A DNA stretch of 42,703 nt, from the IMG/VR virus record IMGVR_UViG_3300020171_000064, positions 1 to 42,703 of that record; one strand, written 5' to 3'. This document shows positions 1-7,155 of this stretch, one piece after another (within the stretch, counting starts at the first letter, position 1; each line of letters starts with the position of its first letter). A program made the translations under genes and the position numbers. The notes under the pieces were generated by a model. It was not told the origin of the DNA, did no database searches, and worked only from the letters and a program-made list of their open reading frames with translations. The stretch is from a virus.

Positions 1-1
1 G

Positions 2-130
2 GATTTAACAATTACAGGCTATTCCTCCATGCTTTGCATGAGGGAATACACAGGGAGTTTAACATACGATTTGACTAATGGCGTGTACCAGATTCCCTTA
101 AGGTACCGGGTTATGGCGTGTAAATCATAG
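2..130 (+). CDS. C-terminal end of an unidentified virion or tail gene (5' partial)
   Basis: An open frame enters from the left edge and stops at TAG 128-130, giving the last 42 residues of a protein. The end reads as beta-rich (GVYQIPLRYRVMA). It lies just before the tail-tube genes, so a head-tail joining or tail-terminator protein is a reasonable guess, but I do not recognise the family. Its last 20 nt overlap the convergent minus-strand gene at 111-380. The assignment as a real gene rests on position and the uninterrupted frame only. Confidence 0.45.
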   Translation, partial: DLTITGYSSMLCMREYTGSLTYDLTNGVYQIPLRYRVMACKS

Positions 131-380
131 GTATGTAGGTTCGGGTAGTAGACGCTCTAGTCATTTTCAATTCCGCTTCTATGGGCAGGAACTGATTGCA
201 TTTAGGGCAATACGGTTTATCAATTTCAATTTCATCCCCGTCAAAGTATTCAAGATGATGTAAGCGATATTTGGGCGGGTTGCTCCAGTTAATTAAATTA
301 CCACATTCGCAAGTAAAGGAGAAATTAGGATTTTCCTCTGTCATGGAAGTAACATCTAACATTTCACGTTCATATTCCAT
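111..380 (-). CDS. Small zinc-ribbon protein, leaderless, minus strand
   Basis: An 89-residue protein with one Cys pair near residue 24 (CECG) and another near residue 58 (CPKC), the arrangement of a four-cysteine zinc ribbon. The rest is acidic and soluble. It runs against the surrounding tail genes and has its own near-perfect promoter (-35 TTGACA, 18 nt, -10 TATAAT), with only six bases between the -10 and ATG. There is no ribosome binding site, so the message should be leaderless. Its position and independent promoter suggest a moron-type accessory gene. Function unknown; DNA or RNA binding is inferred from the ribbon. Confidence 0.75.
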   Translation of the reverse strand: MEYEREMLDVTSMTEENPNFSFTCECGNLINWSNPPKYRLHHLEYFDGDEIEIDKPYCPKCNQFLPIEAELKMTRASTTRTYIPMIYTP

Positions 381-386
381 AACGAA

Positions 387-416
387 ATTATAACATTCTT
401 TCTCTTAGATTGTCAA
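387..416 (-). promoter_or_regulatory. Consensus sigma-70 type promoter for leaderless transcript
   Basis: On the minus strand the -35 TTGACA lies at 416-411, an 18-nt spacer follows, and the -10 TATAAT lies at 392-387. The ATG begins 6 nt later, so the expected start of transcription falls on or next to the start codon. The same layout recurs at five other genes in the window. Confidence 0.8.
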
Positions 417-453
417 ATTATTTAGCGAGCAAGGATTAAAAACAAGGAGGTAA

Positions 454-648
454 ATGGAAATAACAGTTGGAAAACTCTTAGAAGTTGGGGGGCAATTACA
501 AAGGGAAATACAAGAAGGTCTCAAATTGATAGAGACTTGTGATGATTTAATAAAAGCATACAACACCAAGATTGAGAGTATAAAAAAACTCTGTGGTCAA
601 GTGGTGGATTTATGCAATGGAATAAATCTTTTAGCAAGTAAGAATTAA
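454..648 (+). CDS. Small helical protein ahead of the tail-tube genes, unknown
   Basis: A 64-residue, almost entirely helical, Leu/Ile/Lys-rich protein with two cysteines, preceded by a strong AGGAGG site. It sits 14 nt before the first tail-tube gene and ends on the next ribosome binding site, so it is probably co-transcribed with the tail module. A chaperone or small structural role fits the location, but no family is recognised. Confidence 0.65.
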   Translation: MEITVGKLLEVGGQLQREIQEGLKLIETCDDLIKAYNTKIESIKKLCGQVVDLCNGINLLASKN

Positions 649-662
649 GGAGGTAAATACAA

Positions 663-1040
663 ATGGGAACACATATTTCAGGAAAAGCGGGGTCGGTAGC
701 GTCCCCAACCACTGTTGCAGGAATTAAGTCCTGGACACTAGATTACACGGTCGATACCTTAGAAACAACTGACTTTGCCGATGCAGGCGTGCGATCCTAC
801 ATCGTGGGTTGCAGCGGATGGTCGGGAAGCTTCGAGGGCTTTAAGGATGCCGCGCCACAGGCTTTGACGACAGGAACATCAGCAGTTAATGTGCAATTAC
901 TAGAATCAGCTACTTCGAACCAACACTGGTATGGTAATGCTTTCATTACAGGCGTCCACGCTAGTGCAAGTTTTGATGGCATAGTTACTTACAGCTATGA
1001 TTTTCAGGGCACTGGTGCGTTACACGTAGCTTCAGCATAA
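663..1040 (+). CDS. Tail-tube-like (major tail) protein, paralogue 1
   Basis: A 125-residue Gly/Ser/Thr-rich, beta-strand-rich protein starting MGTHISGK. The core contains SWTLDYT, DTLETTDFAD and WSGSFEGFKD and ends in a YSYDF.GTGAL strand. Size, composition and position (before two chaperone-like genes and the tape measure) fit a siphovirus major tail protein that polymerises into the tail tube. The next gene repeats the same N-terminal octapeptide and the same core with over half the residues identical, so this is the shorter member of a tandem family. It has a strong GGAGG site 9 nt before ATG. Identification is by context and internal homology, not by a database match. Confidence 0.75.
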   Translation: MGTHISGKAGSVASPTTVAGIKSWTLDYTVDTLETTDFADAGVRSYIVGCSGWSGSFEGFKDAAPQALTTGTSAVNVQLLESATSNQHWYGNAFITGVHASASFDGIVTYSYDFQGTGALHVASA

Positions 1041-1051
1041 GGAGGTGAATG

Positions 1052-1873
1052 ATGGGAACACATATTAGCGGGAAAAACGGTGGAATATACAGCGAGGCAC
1101 TCGTGGTGGAAAATTGTGAGGATACATGGGAAGAAGGCACTCCGACAGGCTGTACAGATGAAGCAATAACGGACTGCAAGGTAGGCACTTATGCTGCCAG
1201 AGTTACAACAGATGCAACTGCTATTGCTGACCAGGTACTTATGTCTGAGGTGATTCCTGCGGGGGCTGCTAGAGACCTTTCGACATATCAAGCAATTATC
1301 TTCTGGGCTAGGTCAAATGTAGCCGCGCTTACTGCGGATGACCTTAAATTACAGATAAGTGAATCAGCACTTTGCGCTACCCCAGCGGAAAGTCTAGCTT
1401 TACCAGCTTTAACGGCAAATACATGGCAATGGTGCTTTGCTCTGTTTACGGGCGGTACTACCACCCGTGATGTAATCATATCTGTTGGGTTGTATCAAGA
1501 TACCGATTTGGGCGTGGGCACTTTTGACATTGATGATGTCGAGGCATTGAAGGAAGACCAGGGCATCAAGTCATGGACTTTGGATTACACATCAGACACG
1601 CTTGAGACCACGGACTTTGCAGACACGGGCACCAGGTCTTACATTGCTGGATGCAATGGTTGGTCGGGGAGTTTTGAAGGATTCAAGGACGGAGCACCTT
1701 TAAGTATAGGTTCTGAAGTCTATCTGGTTCTTGGTGAAACCAACACAGCGGGTCAGCAATGGATAGGCAAGATTGTAATAACGGGCGCACATGCAAGTGT
1801 CAGTTTTGATGGACTGGTTTCATACAGCTACGACTTTACGGGAAATGGAGAGCTTCAAGTTCCTTCAGTGTAA
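1052..1873 (+). CDS. Tail-tube-like paralogue 2 with inserted beta-sandwich domain
   Basis: A 273-residue protein. Residues 1-8 and about 170-273 repeat paralogue 1 (MGTHISGK, then GIKSWTLDYTSDTLETTDFAD, WSGSFEGFKDG and a YSYDFTGNGEL ending). Between them is a foreign segment of about 160 residues (ENCEDTWEEG through FDIDDVEAL) that reads like a jelly-roll, carbohydrate-binding-type beta sandwich: alternating strands, aromatic residues and a closing FDIDDVEAL strand. I start it at 1052, not 1049, because that puts the GGAGG site 6 nt upstream and matches paralogue 1. A decorated minor tube subunit that projects an adhesion domain is the likely role. The domain type is inferred from pattern only. 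Confidence 0.7.
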   Translation: MGTHISGKNGGIYSEALVVENCEDTWEEGTPTGCTDEAITDCKVGTYAARVTTDATAIADQVLMSEVIPAGAARDLSTYQAIIFWARSNVAALTADDLKLQISESALCATPAESLALPALTANTWQWCFALFTGGTTTRDVIISVGLYQDTDLGVGTFDIDDVEALKEDQGIKSWTLDYTSDTLETTDFADTGTRSYIAGCNGWSGSFEGFKDGAPLSIGSEVYLVLGETNTAGQQWIGKIVITGAHASVSFDGLVSYSYDFTGNGELQVPSV

Positions 1874-1901
1874 TACTTTAGATGACAAAGACATTCTAAA
1901 A

Positions 1902-2234
1902 ATGACAACAGGGAAAGTCGGGGCTTTTTTCGTTGGCGATGAACAGATAGGCGGCTTCTTTGATTGGAGCCTAACGATAAATCTGGCTAGTGGCATTGAT
2001 GGGAATTTCAGGACTCATCGAGTGGCAAGCTGGAGCGCTATTGCTAACGCATACTGGTTTGAACGTAAACTTTATGATGTGGAGGCGAGGTTCTTCAGCG
2101 ATGCCACAGACCACTATTGGAGCGGGAAAGTAAAGCTGGGTTTATACCGATTTAGAACCAATGTGTTTATCAAGGAGCCGCTGGAGTTTCATGGAAACGG
2201 CGTGCTGGAGGTCAAATCATGGTTAAGGAGTTAG
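1902..2234 (+). CDS. Tail-tube-like paralogue 3 (diverged)
   Basis: A 110-residue protein that keeps the outline of the two preceding genes: GGFFDWSL early, a run ending in YDVEARFF, HYWSGKVKL near the middle, and a closing EFHGNGVLEV strand that parallels DFTGNGELQV in paralogue 2. ATG 1902 lacks a clear ribosome binding site. ATG 1845, which overlaps the upstream gene, is an alternative, and translational coupling is likely. The gene ends at TAG 2232-2234, and the same frame stays open for another 107 codons. Common origin with the tube genes is likely from the ending and spacing; the function is inferred. Confidence 0.6.
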   Translation: MTTGKVGAFFVGDEQIGGFFDWSLTINLASGIDGNFRTHRVASWSAIANAYWFERKLYDVEARFFSDATDHYWSGKVKLGLYRFRTNVFIKEPLEFHGNGVLEVKSWLRS

Positions 2235-2237
2235 AAA

Positions 2238-2558
2238 ATCGATAAGGAGCAACTGACAGGCATCGTATTCCTAGCACGGAAACTCCATTGGTCAAGAGAA
2301 GAAATTGGGAAACTATCTCCGAATCAGTTCCAAACTCTATTAGAGGAATTAACGTTCCAAGAACAACAAGAGGAATACCAAAGAAACCATCGCGTGGCTT
2401 CCTTGATGGCAACCATTATAAATTGCACGCCCCGGAAGGAAACACGTCGGTATAAAGCAGCAGATTTCATAGGAAACCCGCCACAGAGGGAAGATAATAT
2501 CTCCCCCCTGCAATTAGCCAAAGATAAGGGATTGAAAATCCCCGAAAAGGAGGATTAA
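2238..2558 (+). CDS. Tail assembly chaperone-like protein with no normal start codon
   Basis: About 106 residues with clear coding character: helical, charged, including WSREEIGKLSP and an EELTFQEQQEEYQ helix, then a region (TIINCTPRKETRRYKAADFIG) that resembles the second tail-assembly chaperone encoded before tape measures. The frame is open from just after TAG 2232-2234, but the first in-frame ATG, GTG or TTG is over 50 codons in, past conserved-looking sequence. An AAGGAG site at 2225-2230 lies 7 nt before an ATC codon at 2238, exactly where ATG is expected. The choices are initiation at ATC, readthrough of the upstream TAG in the same frame, or a base error. It ends 1 nt before the next gene. 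Confidence 0.6.
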   Translation: MDKEQLTGIVFLARKLHWSREEIGKLSPNQFQTLLEELTFQEQQEEYQRNHRVASLMATIINCTPRKETRRYKAADFIGNPPQREDNISPLQLAKDKGLKIPEKED

Positions 2559-2559
2559 A

Positions 2560-2859
2560 TTGGAAAATGTATTAACAGAAGCAACGGGCAAGGAAATAGT
2601 CCTGGATGGGAAGACCTATAAATTGTCACCCTTAAATCTTAATACTATGGCTGAACTAGAGAAGGCTTTTGATTGCAGTCTGGACAAACTTATGGATAAG
2701 TTTGGGGACAAGCAAGCCTCAGCTTTTAGATTATTGCTGTTTACCTTGCTTCGAGAAAATCATCCAGAATTAACCTTGGAACGTGTAGGTGAAATCGTGC
2801 CGATAGAAAGATTGGCCGAATTATCAGAGTTGATAGCTAGTGTAATGACTGCGAAATAA
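2560..2859 (+). CDS. Tail assembly chaperone-like protein
   Basis: A 99-residue protein starting at TTG with a GGAGG site 6 nt upstream. It opens with a short beta hairpin (EIVLDGKTYKLSPL) followed by a helical bundle, the usual layout of the first siphovirus tail chaperone, and lies directly before the tape measure gene. Such chaperones coat the tape measure during tail assembly. In most siphophages this type of gene comes first and the C-terminal-extension gene follows; here the extension-like gene (2238-2558) comes before it. Family call by layout and position. Confidence 0.65.
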   Translation: MENVLTEATGKEIVLDGKTYKLSPLNLNTMAELEKAFDCSLDKLMDKFGDKQASAFRLLLFTLLRENHPELTLERVGEIVPIERLAELSELIASVMTAK

Positions 2860-2872
2860 TAGAGGTTAAAAT

Positions 2873-5800
2873 ATGGCAATTGGAAACGTTCTAGGCGAGC
2901 TTGTTGTCAAAATTGGCGCAGATGTAGCAGATCTTCAGAAAGGCTTGGGCGAAGCCGAAAAGAGTGGTGAGGGATTCGCTGCAGGCTTTGAGAAGCACCG
3001 CAAGACAATTGGCATTGCCATGACAGCGATAGGCACTGCCATTGTCGGCACCGCTGTTTTGTCTATTAAAGCCTATTCTGACATGGGCGATGAAATTCAG
3101 AAGATGGCTATGAAGACAGGATTCTCCACGGAAGCCTTGTCTGAGTGGAGGCACATGGCCGAATTGGGAGGAACATCCCTGGGGACTGTGGAAAAGGCCA
3201 TTAAAATAATGGCGAACACGCTAGAAGATGCCACTGATGAATCCTTAAAAGCTAGTATTGAAGCATTAAAGGGGGAAACTGGAGCTGCTAGCAAATTAAC
3301 TGAGGCTAATGAAAAGTTAAATAAGGCAGTTGAAGCGTTAACAAACCGCAAAGCCGAATTAAATAAACAAATCGAATCAACATCAGCCAAATTGGCCCTG
3401 GCAAACCAAAAGTGGGAAGAAACCACCAGAGCAGCGGAGAAAGCGGGCAAAGCCCTCCCCGAAAGTGCTCTTATGCAGCACAAAATAACTATTTCAGAAT
3501 TAAAGGATAAATTAAGCGATTTAGGAACAGAATATGATGGCATAGATACTAAAATTGAAGGTACTAAAGCACAAATAAAAGACGCTAGTGCTCAAATTGA
3601 AGCGGGTGTTCCCTCATTAGGGATATACGCTTTAGCGTTCCAAAAATTAGGTATCACCCTTGAGGAGTTAAAAGGCAAAACGCCTGAAGAAACCTTTAAT
3701 ATTCTTACTCAGGCTGTAGCTAAGATAGAAGACCCGTTGCAACGGTCAGCCTTAGCAATGGATATATTTGGTAAATCAGGGACTGAGTTATTACCCATTT
3801 TGGCTGAGGGAGTTGAGGGTATGGCAGCCCAAAGGCAAGAGGCTCACGATTTGGGGGTAGTTTTTGACCAAGAGGCTGCTGATAAGGCAGCCAAGTTCAA
3901 TGATGCCAATACAAAGCTTCAGACTAGTTTAATGGGTATCAAGATGATAATAGCGGATAAATTGATACCAGTTCTTATGCCTCTGATTGATGGGATAACC
4001 AGCGTGGTTAAGAAGGTCGGCGATTGGATGAATGCACATCCCGAACTCACAAAGGTAATCTTGATTGTCGTAGGAGCAATAGGTGGCTTAATGTTAGTTT
4101 TAGGCCCGTTATTGCTTATATTGCCAGGGTTAATAACGTTATTACCATTTTTAGGGGTGGCTTTTAGTGCCGCCTTGGGTCCAATAGGACTGATTATACT
4201 GGCCATAATGGCCATCATAGCCATAGTGATTTTAGTAAAGAAACACTGGACGGAGATTAAGGCATTTGCCATAAAGATTTGGAACGCGATTGCAGGGTTC
4301 TTTAAAAAAGTGGGCGAGACGATTAAGAAAATCTTTCTCAATATGACACCAATAGGCATAATAATAGGTCACTGGGAAGAGATTGTAGACTTTGTCAAAG
4401 GCGTCCCTGACAAAATTAAGGGGTTCTTTACTGGCATCGGGGATAAAATAGGCGGATTCTTTAGTGGCCTAAAGGACAAAGTATCTCGCCATTTCGATGA
4501 GACGACTGCAGCGGTTCAAGGCGTGCCTAGCAGGATTGCTGGGTTCTTCAGCGGTATAAATGAAAAAATCTCTCCCCATTTTGAGGGCGCCAGCACGGCG
4601 ATTGTAGGTATACTAGATAAACTAGGTGTTGATACTGAAGGGATTTTAATCGCCATGAAAGCCAAATACGATGAATATGGCGGAGGCATCAAGGGCACTT
4701 TCATGATGTATTTCGAAGGTATTAAGACAGCCTTGGTAGGTACTGATGGGAAATCAGGCATATTGGGAAAGTTGGGCATTGATACTGGAGCGATTTTAGC
4801 CACTATGAAGACTACTTTTGAGACTGAGGGCGGAGGGATTAAAGGTGCTTTTCTAGCGGCTTTATCAGGCATTGGTACAGTTCTAGGCCAGTTAGGTATT
4901 GATATTCAACCTCTTAAAGATGCTTGGAATTGGTTAAAAACCAATGCTAGTGTGGTTTTTGATGCGACCAAGACTGCCCTATTTGATACGGTAAAGAATG
5001 CTATTGATGCCCTAAAATCTGCCTGGGAATGGATAAAGAGTAACCTAAGCCAGACCCTAAACTTAGCAAAGTCAGCAGTTTTTGATACTGTGATGGTTGC
5101 TGTGGATGCTGTGAGGGCAGCATGGACTTGGGTAAAGGATAACTTTACACAAACTTTAAGTTTAGCCAAGACGACACTCTTTGATACCGTGCAAACGGCC
5201 ATAAACGCCGTGAGAACGGCATGGGAATGGTTGAAAACTAATTTTAGTGTAGCTTTTGATTTAGTTAAATCAACCGCCTTTGATACGGTTAAAACCATCG
5301 TGGACGCCCTAAAAACAGCGTGGGAGTGGGTTAAGGCAAATGCTTCAGCCACTTTTGATTTAGTTAAGACGGCGGTCTTTGACACCGTGAAAACTGCTGT
5401 AGACGCTGTTAAAACCGCTTGGGAATGGATAAAAGGTAATTTAAGTCAGACTTTAGGTTTAGCAAAATCAGCAATCTTTGATACGGTAACAACTGCCGTA
5501 GACGCCCTGAAGACTGCCTGGACTTGGGTTAAGGATAACCTATTGCAAACTCTGAGTTTAGCTAAATCAACCGCTTTTGATACCGTTAAAACCATCGTGG
5601 ACGCCCTAAAGGTGGCTTGGGAATGGATAAAGAGTAACCTAACTCAGACCCTAGACTTAGCTAAATCCACTGCTTTTGCCACGGTAAGTAGTGCTGTTGA
5701 TACCCTTAAATCAGCTTGGGACTGGGTTAAAACCAATCTTAAACAAACATTAGACTTAGGCAAAACTGCCTTATTTGATACTGTAACAACCGTCGTAGAT

Positions 5801-6979
5801 GCACTGAAGGTGGCGTGGGGATGGTTCTCCGACAAACTAAAATGGACGCTGGACTTGGCCAAATCAACCGCCTTTGATACTGTAAAGACGGTCGTAGATG
5901 CGGTGAAAGAAGCATGGAGTTGGTTCTCAGACAAACTAAAATGGACACTAGATTTAGGTAAGACAGCCCTATTCGATACGATAAGCACTGCAGTGGACAC
6001 CGTGAAGTTGGCTTGGAGTTGGTTCTCCGACAAGCTGAAGTGGACGCTAGACTTAGGCAAATCTGCCCTATTTGATACCATTAGTACAATGGTAGATGCC
6101 TTGAAGACGGCTTGGGGTTGGTTTTCAGATAAACTAAAGTGGACTTTGGATTTAGCCAAAACACTTACCTTCGATACCGTAAAAACCGTTGTAGATGCTT
6201 TAAAAACAGCATGGGAATGGATAAATACTAATCTAAAAATAACCTTAGACTTAGCTAAAACTACCCTATTTGGTACGGTAAGCACGGCAGTAGATACCTT
6301 AAAAACGGCCTGGGAATGGGTTAGGACAAATAGCTCTGCGACCTTAAGTTTACTTAAAGGAGTATTATTTGATGCTGTGGCAACCGCCGTGCAAGCCGTG
6401 AAAGACGCCTGGGATTGGTTAAGGACATGGGGGCCTGGCTCCGTAACCCTCGATTTAGTCAAAGGTACAGTGTTTGATGCGGCGGTAACTGCCGTGCAAG
6501 CCTTAAAAGATGCTTGGGCATACCTACAAGGCAATTCCTCTCTCACACTCAGTGCTGCTTACGAGTTCGTAAAAGATATAGTCAACCCTGTTCTATATGG
6601 GCTAAATAGTCTCATAACTGGCCTCAATCTCTTCGTAGTTGGTGGCATTAACTGGTTACTGTATTATATAGCTATGACTATTTGGTGGGCTAGTTTAAAA
6701 ACTGTCTCTATTCAACCGACTTATATGACGGAAATCCCATACGTCCCATACCTCGCTAAAGGTGGCATTGTATCTTCCCCGACACTAGCACTGCTAGGTG
6801 AGGCAGGCCCTGAAGCAGTAGTGCCGTTAGGCGTGGGCACAAGAGGAGCTGAAATCACTATAAATTTAACTGGCAATACTTTCCTAGGCAACGAGGCCGA
6901 GGCTAGACGGTTTAGTAGAATGATTATGCAATATATCCGAGAGGAGACAAGAAATCTTTACGGCTCCCCCGCATTTTAA
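2873..6979 (+). CDS. Tape measure protein with a 16-fold 33-residue repeat
   Basis: A 1368-residue protein. The N-terminal 130 residues look like a phage tail tape-measure domain (LGELVVKIGADVADLQKGL, then a hydrophobic helix). Residues 135-245 form a Lys/Glu-rich coiled coil. Residues 390-450 hold several hydrophobic helices (membrane-type). Residues 684 to about 1220 are a tandem 33-residue repeat whose unit runs AW.W, then T.DL.K...FDTV, then VDALK. The C-terminus has the usual GGIV..PTLALLGEAGPEAVVPL ending. The protein sets tail length and is ejected with DNA. At about 1.5 Angstrom per residue it predicts a tail of roughly 200 nm. It is the largest gene of the tail operon after the tail-tip gene. 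Confidence 0.92.
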   Translation: MAIGNVLGELVVKIGADVADLQKGLGEAEKSGEGFAAGFEKHRKTIGIAMTAIGTAIVGTAVLSIKAYSDMGDEIQKMAMKTGFSTEALSEWRHMAELGGTSLGTVEKAIKIMANTLEDATDESLKASIEALKGETGAASKLTEANEKLNKAVEALTNRKAELNKQIESTSAKLALANQKWEETTRAAEKAGKALPESALMQHKITISELKDKLSDLGTEYDGIDTKIEGTKAQIKDASAQIEAGVPSLGIYALAFQKLGITLEELKGKTPEETFNILTQAVAKIEDPLQRSALAMDIFGKSGTELLPILAEGVEGMAAQRQEAHDLGVVFDQEAADKAAKFNDANTKLQTSLMGIKMIIADKLIPVLMPLIDGITSVVKKVGDWMNAHPELTKVILIVVGAIGGLMLVLGPLLLILPGLITLLPFLGVAFSAALGPIGLIILAIMAIIAIVILVKKHWTEIKAFAIKIWNAIAGFFKKVGETIKKIFLNMTPIGIIIGHWEEIVDFVKGVPDKIKGFFTGIGDKIGGFFSGLKDKVSRHFDETTAAVQGVPSRIAGFFSGINEKISPHFEGASTAIVGILDKLGVDTEGILIAMKAKYDEYGGGIKGTFMMYFEGIKTALVGTDGKSGILGKLGIDTGAILATMKTTFETEGGGIKGAFLAALSGIGTVLGQLGIDIQPLKDAWNWLKTNASVVFDATKTALFDTVKNAIDALKSAWEWIKSNLSQTLNLAKSAVFDTVMVAVDAVRAAWTWVKDNFTQTLSLAKTTLFDTVQTAINAVRTAWEWLKTNFSVAFDLVKSTAFDTVKTIVDALKTAWEWVKANASATFDLVKTAVFDTVKTAVDAVKTAWEWIKGNLSQTLGLAKSAIFDTVTTAVDALKTAWTWVKDNLLQTLSLAKSTAFDTVKTIVDALKVAWEWIKSNLTQTLDLAKSTAFATVSSAVDTLKSAWDWVKTNLKQTLDLGKTALFDTVTTVVDALKVAWGWFSDKLKWTLDLAKSTAFDTVKTVVDAVKEAWSWFSDKLKWTLDLGKTALFDTISTAVDTVKLAWSWFSDKLKWTLDLGKSALFDTISTMVDALKTAWGWFSDKLKWTLDLAKTLTFDTVKTVVDALKTAWEWINTNLKITLDLAKTTLFGTVSTAVDTLKTAWEWVRTNSSATLSLLKGVLFDAVATAVQAVKDAWDWLRTWGPGSVTLDLVKGTVFDAAVTAVQALKDAWAYLQGNSSLTLSAAYEFVKDIVNPVLYGLNSLITGLNLFVVGGINWLLYYIAMTIWWASLKTVSIQPTYMTEIPYVPYLAKGGIVSSPTLALLGEAGPEAVVPLGVGTRGAEITINLTGNTFLGNEAEARRFSRMIMQYIREETRNLYGSPAF
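4922..6511 (+). repeat. Coding tandem repeat, 99-bp unit, 16 copies, in the tape measure gene
   Basis: Fifteen units of exactly 33 codons are followed by a sixteenth of 35 codons and a decayed seventeenth. Each starts with an Ala-Trp codon pair. Four neighbouring units (about 5813-6208) carry a variant AW.WFSDKLKWTLDL, which shows local duplication. Protein conservation is clearly higher than DNA conservation; third codon positions differ widely between units. Confidence 0.9.
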
Positions 6980-7155
6980 TACCTTGTATCTTTCCCACTC
7001 ACAAGAAATGGTATGGGATGACCTCGCCCTATCATTACATCGGAAAAACAATAACAGGGGCGAATTTTCGCATCGTGGTGCGAGTCAAAGGCAATAAATG
7101 ATGATATAGGGAGGCACGCTTTTGCCTAGTCTAATGGTTATTGAGGAAATAAATA
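6980..7155. other. 176-bp gap between tape measure and tail tip, no convincing gene
   Basis: It contains a possible 29-codon frame (7008-7097) without a ribosome binding site and a short imperfect stem (CGCA.../...TGCG near 7060-7080). A GAGG site just upstream serves the next gene. One GCACGC motif lies at about 7112. Nothing else is supported. Confidence 0.4.

Noticed and set aside
2232-2234. Reassigned TAG codon in this phage
   Set aside because: TAG ends several well-defined genes (tail tip at 11346, portal at 39978) with a new gene starting at once; no other gene is interrupted by TAG.
4922-6511. Regular 99-bp repeats as a possible CRISPR or satellite
   Set aside because: The frame is open throughout, units are diverged at third codon positions, and no spacer/repeat alternation exists.
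5644-6546. 300-codon minus-strand frame inside the tape measure gene
   Set aside because: It is a shadow of the 99-bp coding repeat; its sequence repeats with the same period and there is no ribosome binding site.
7008-7097. 29-codon frame in the gap after the tape measure gene
   Set aside because: No ribosome binding site and no recognisable protein character.
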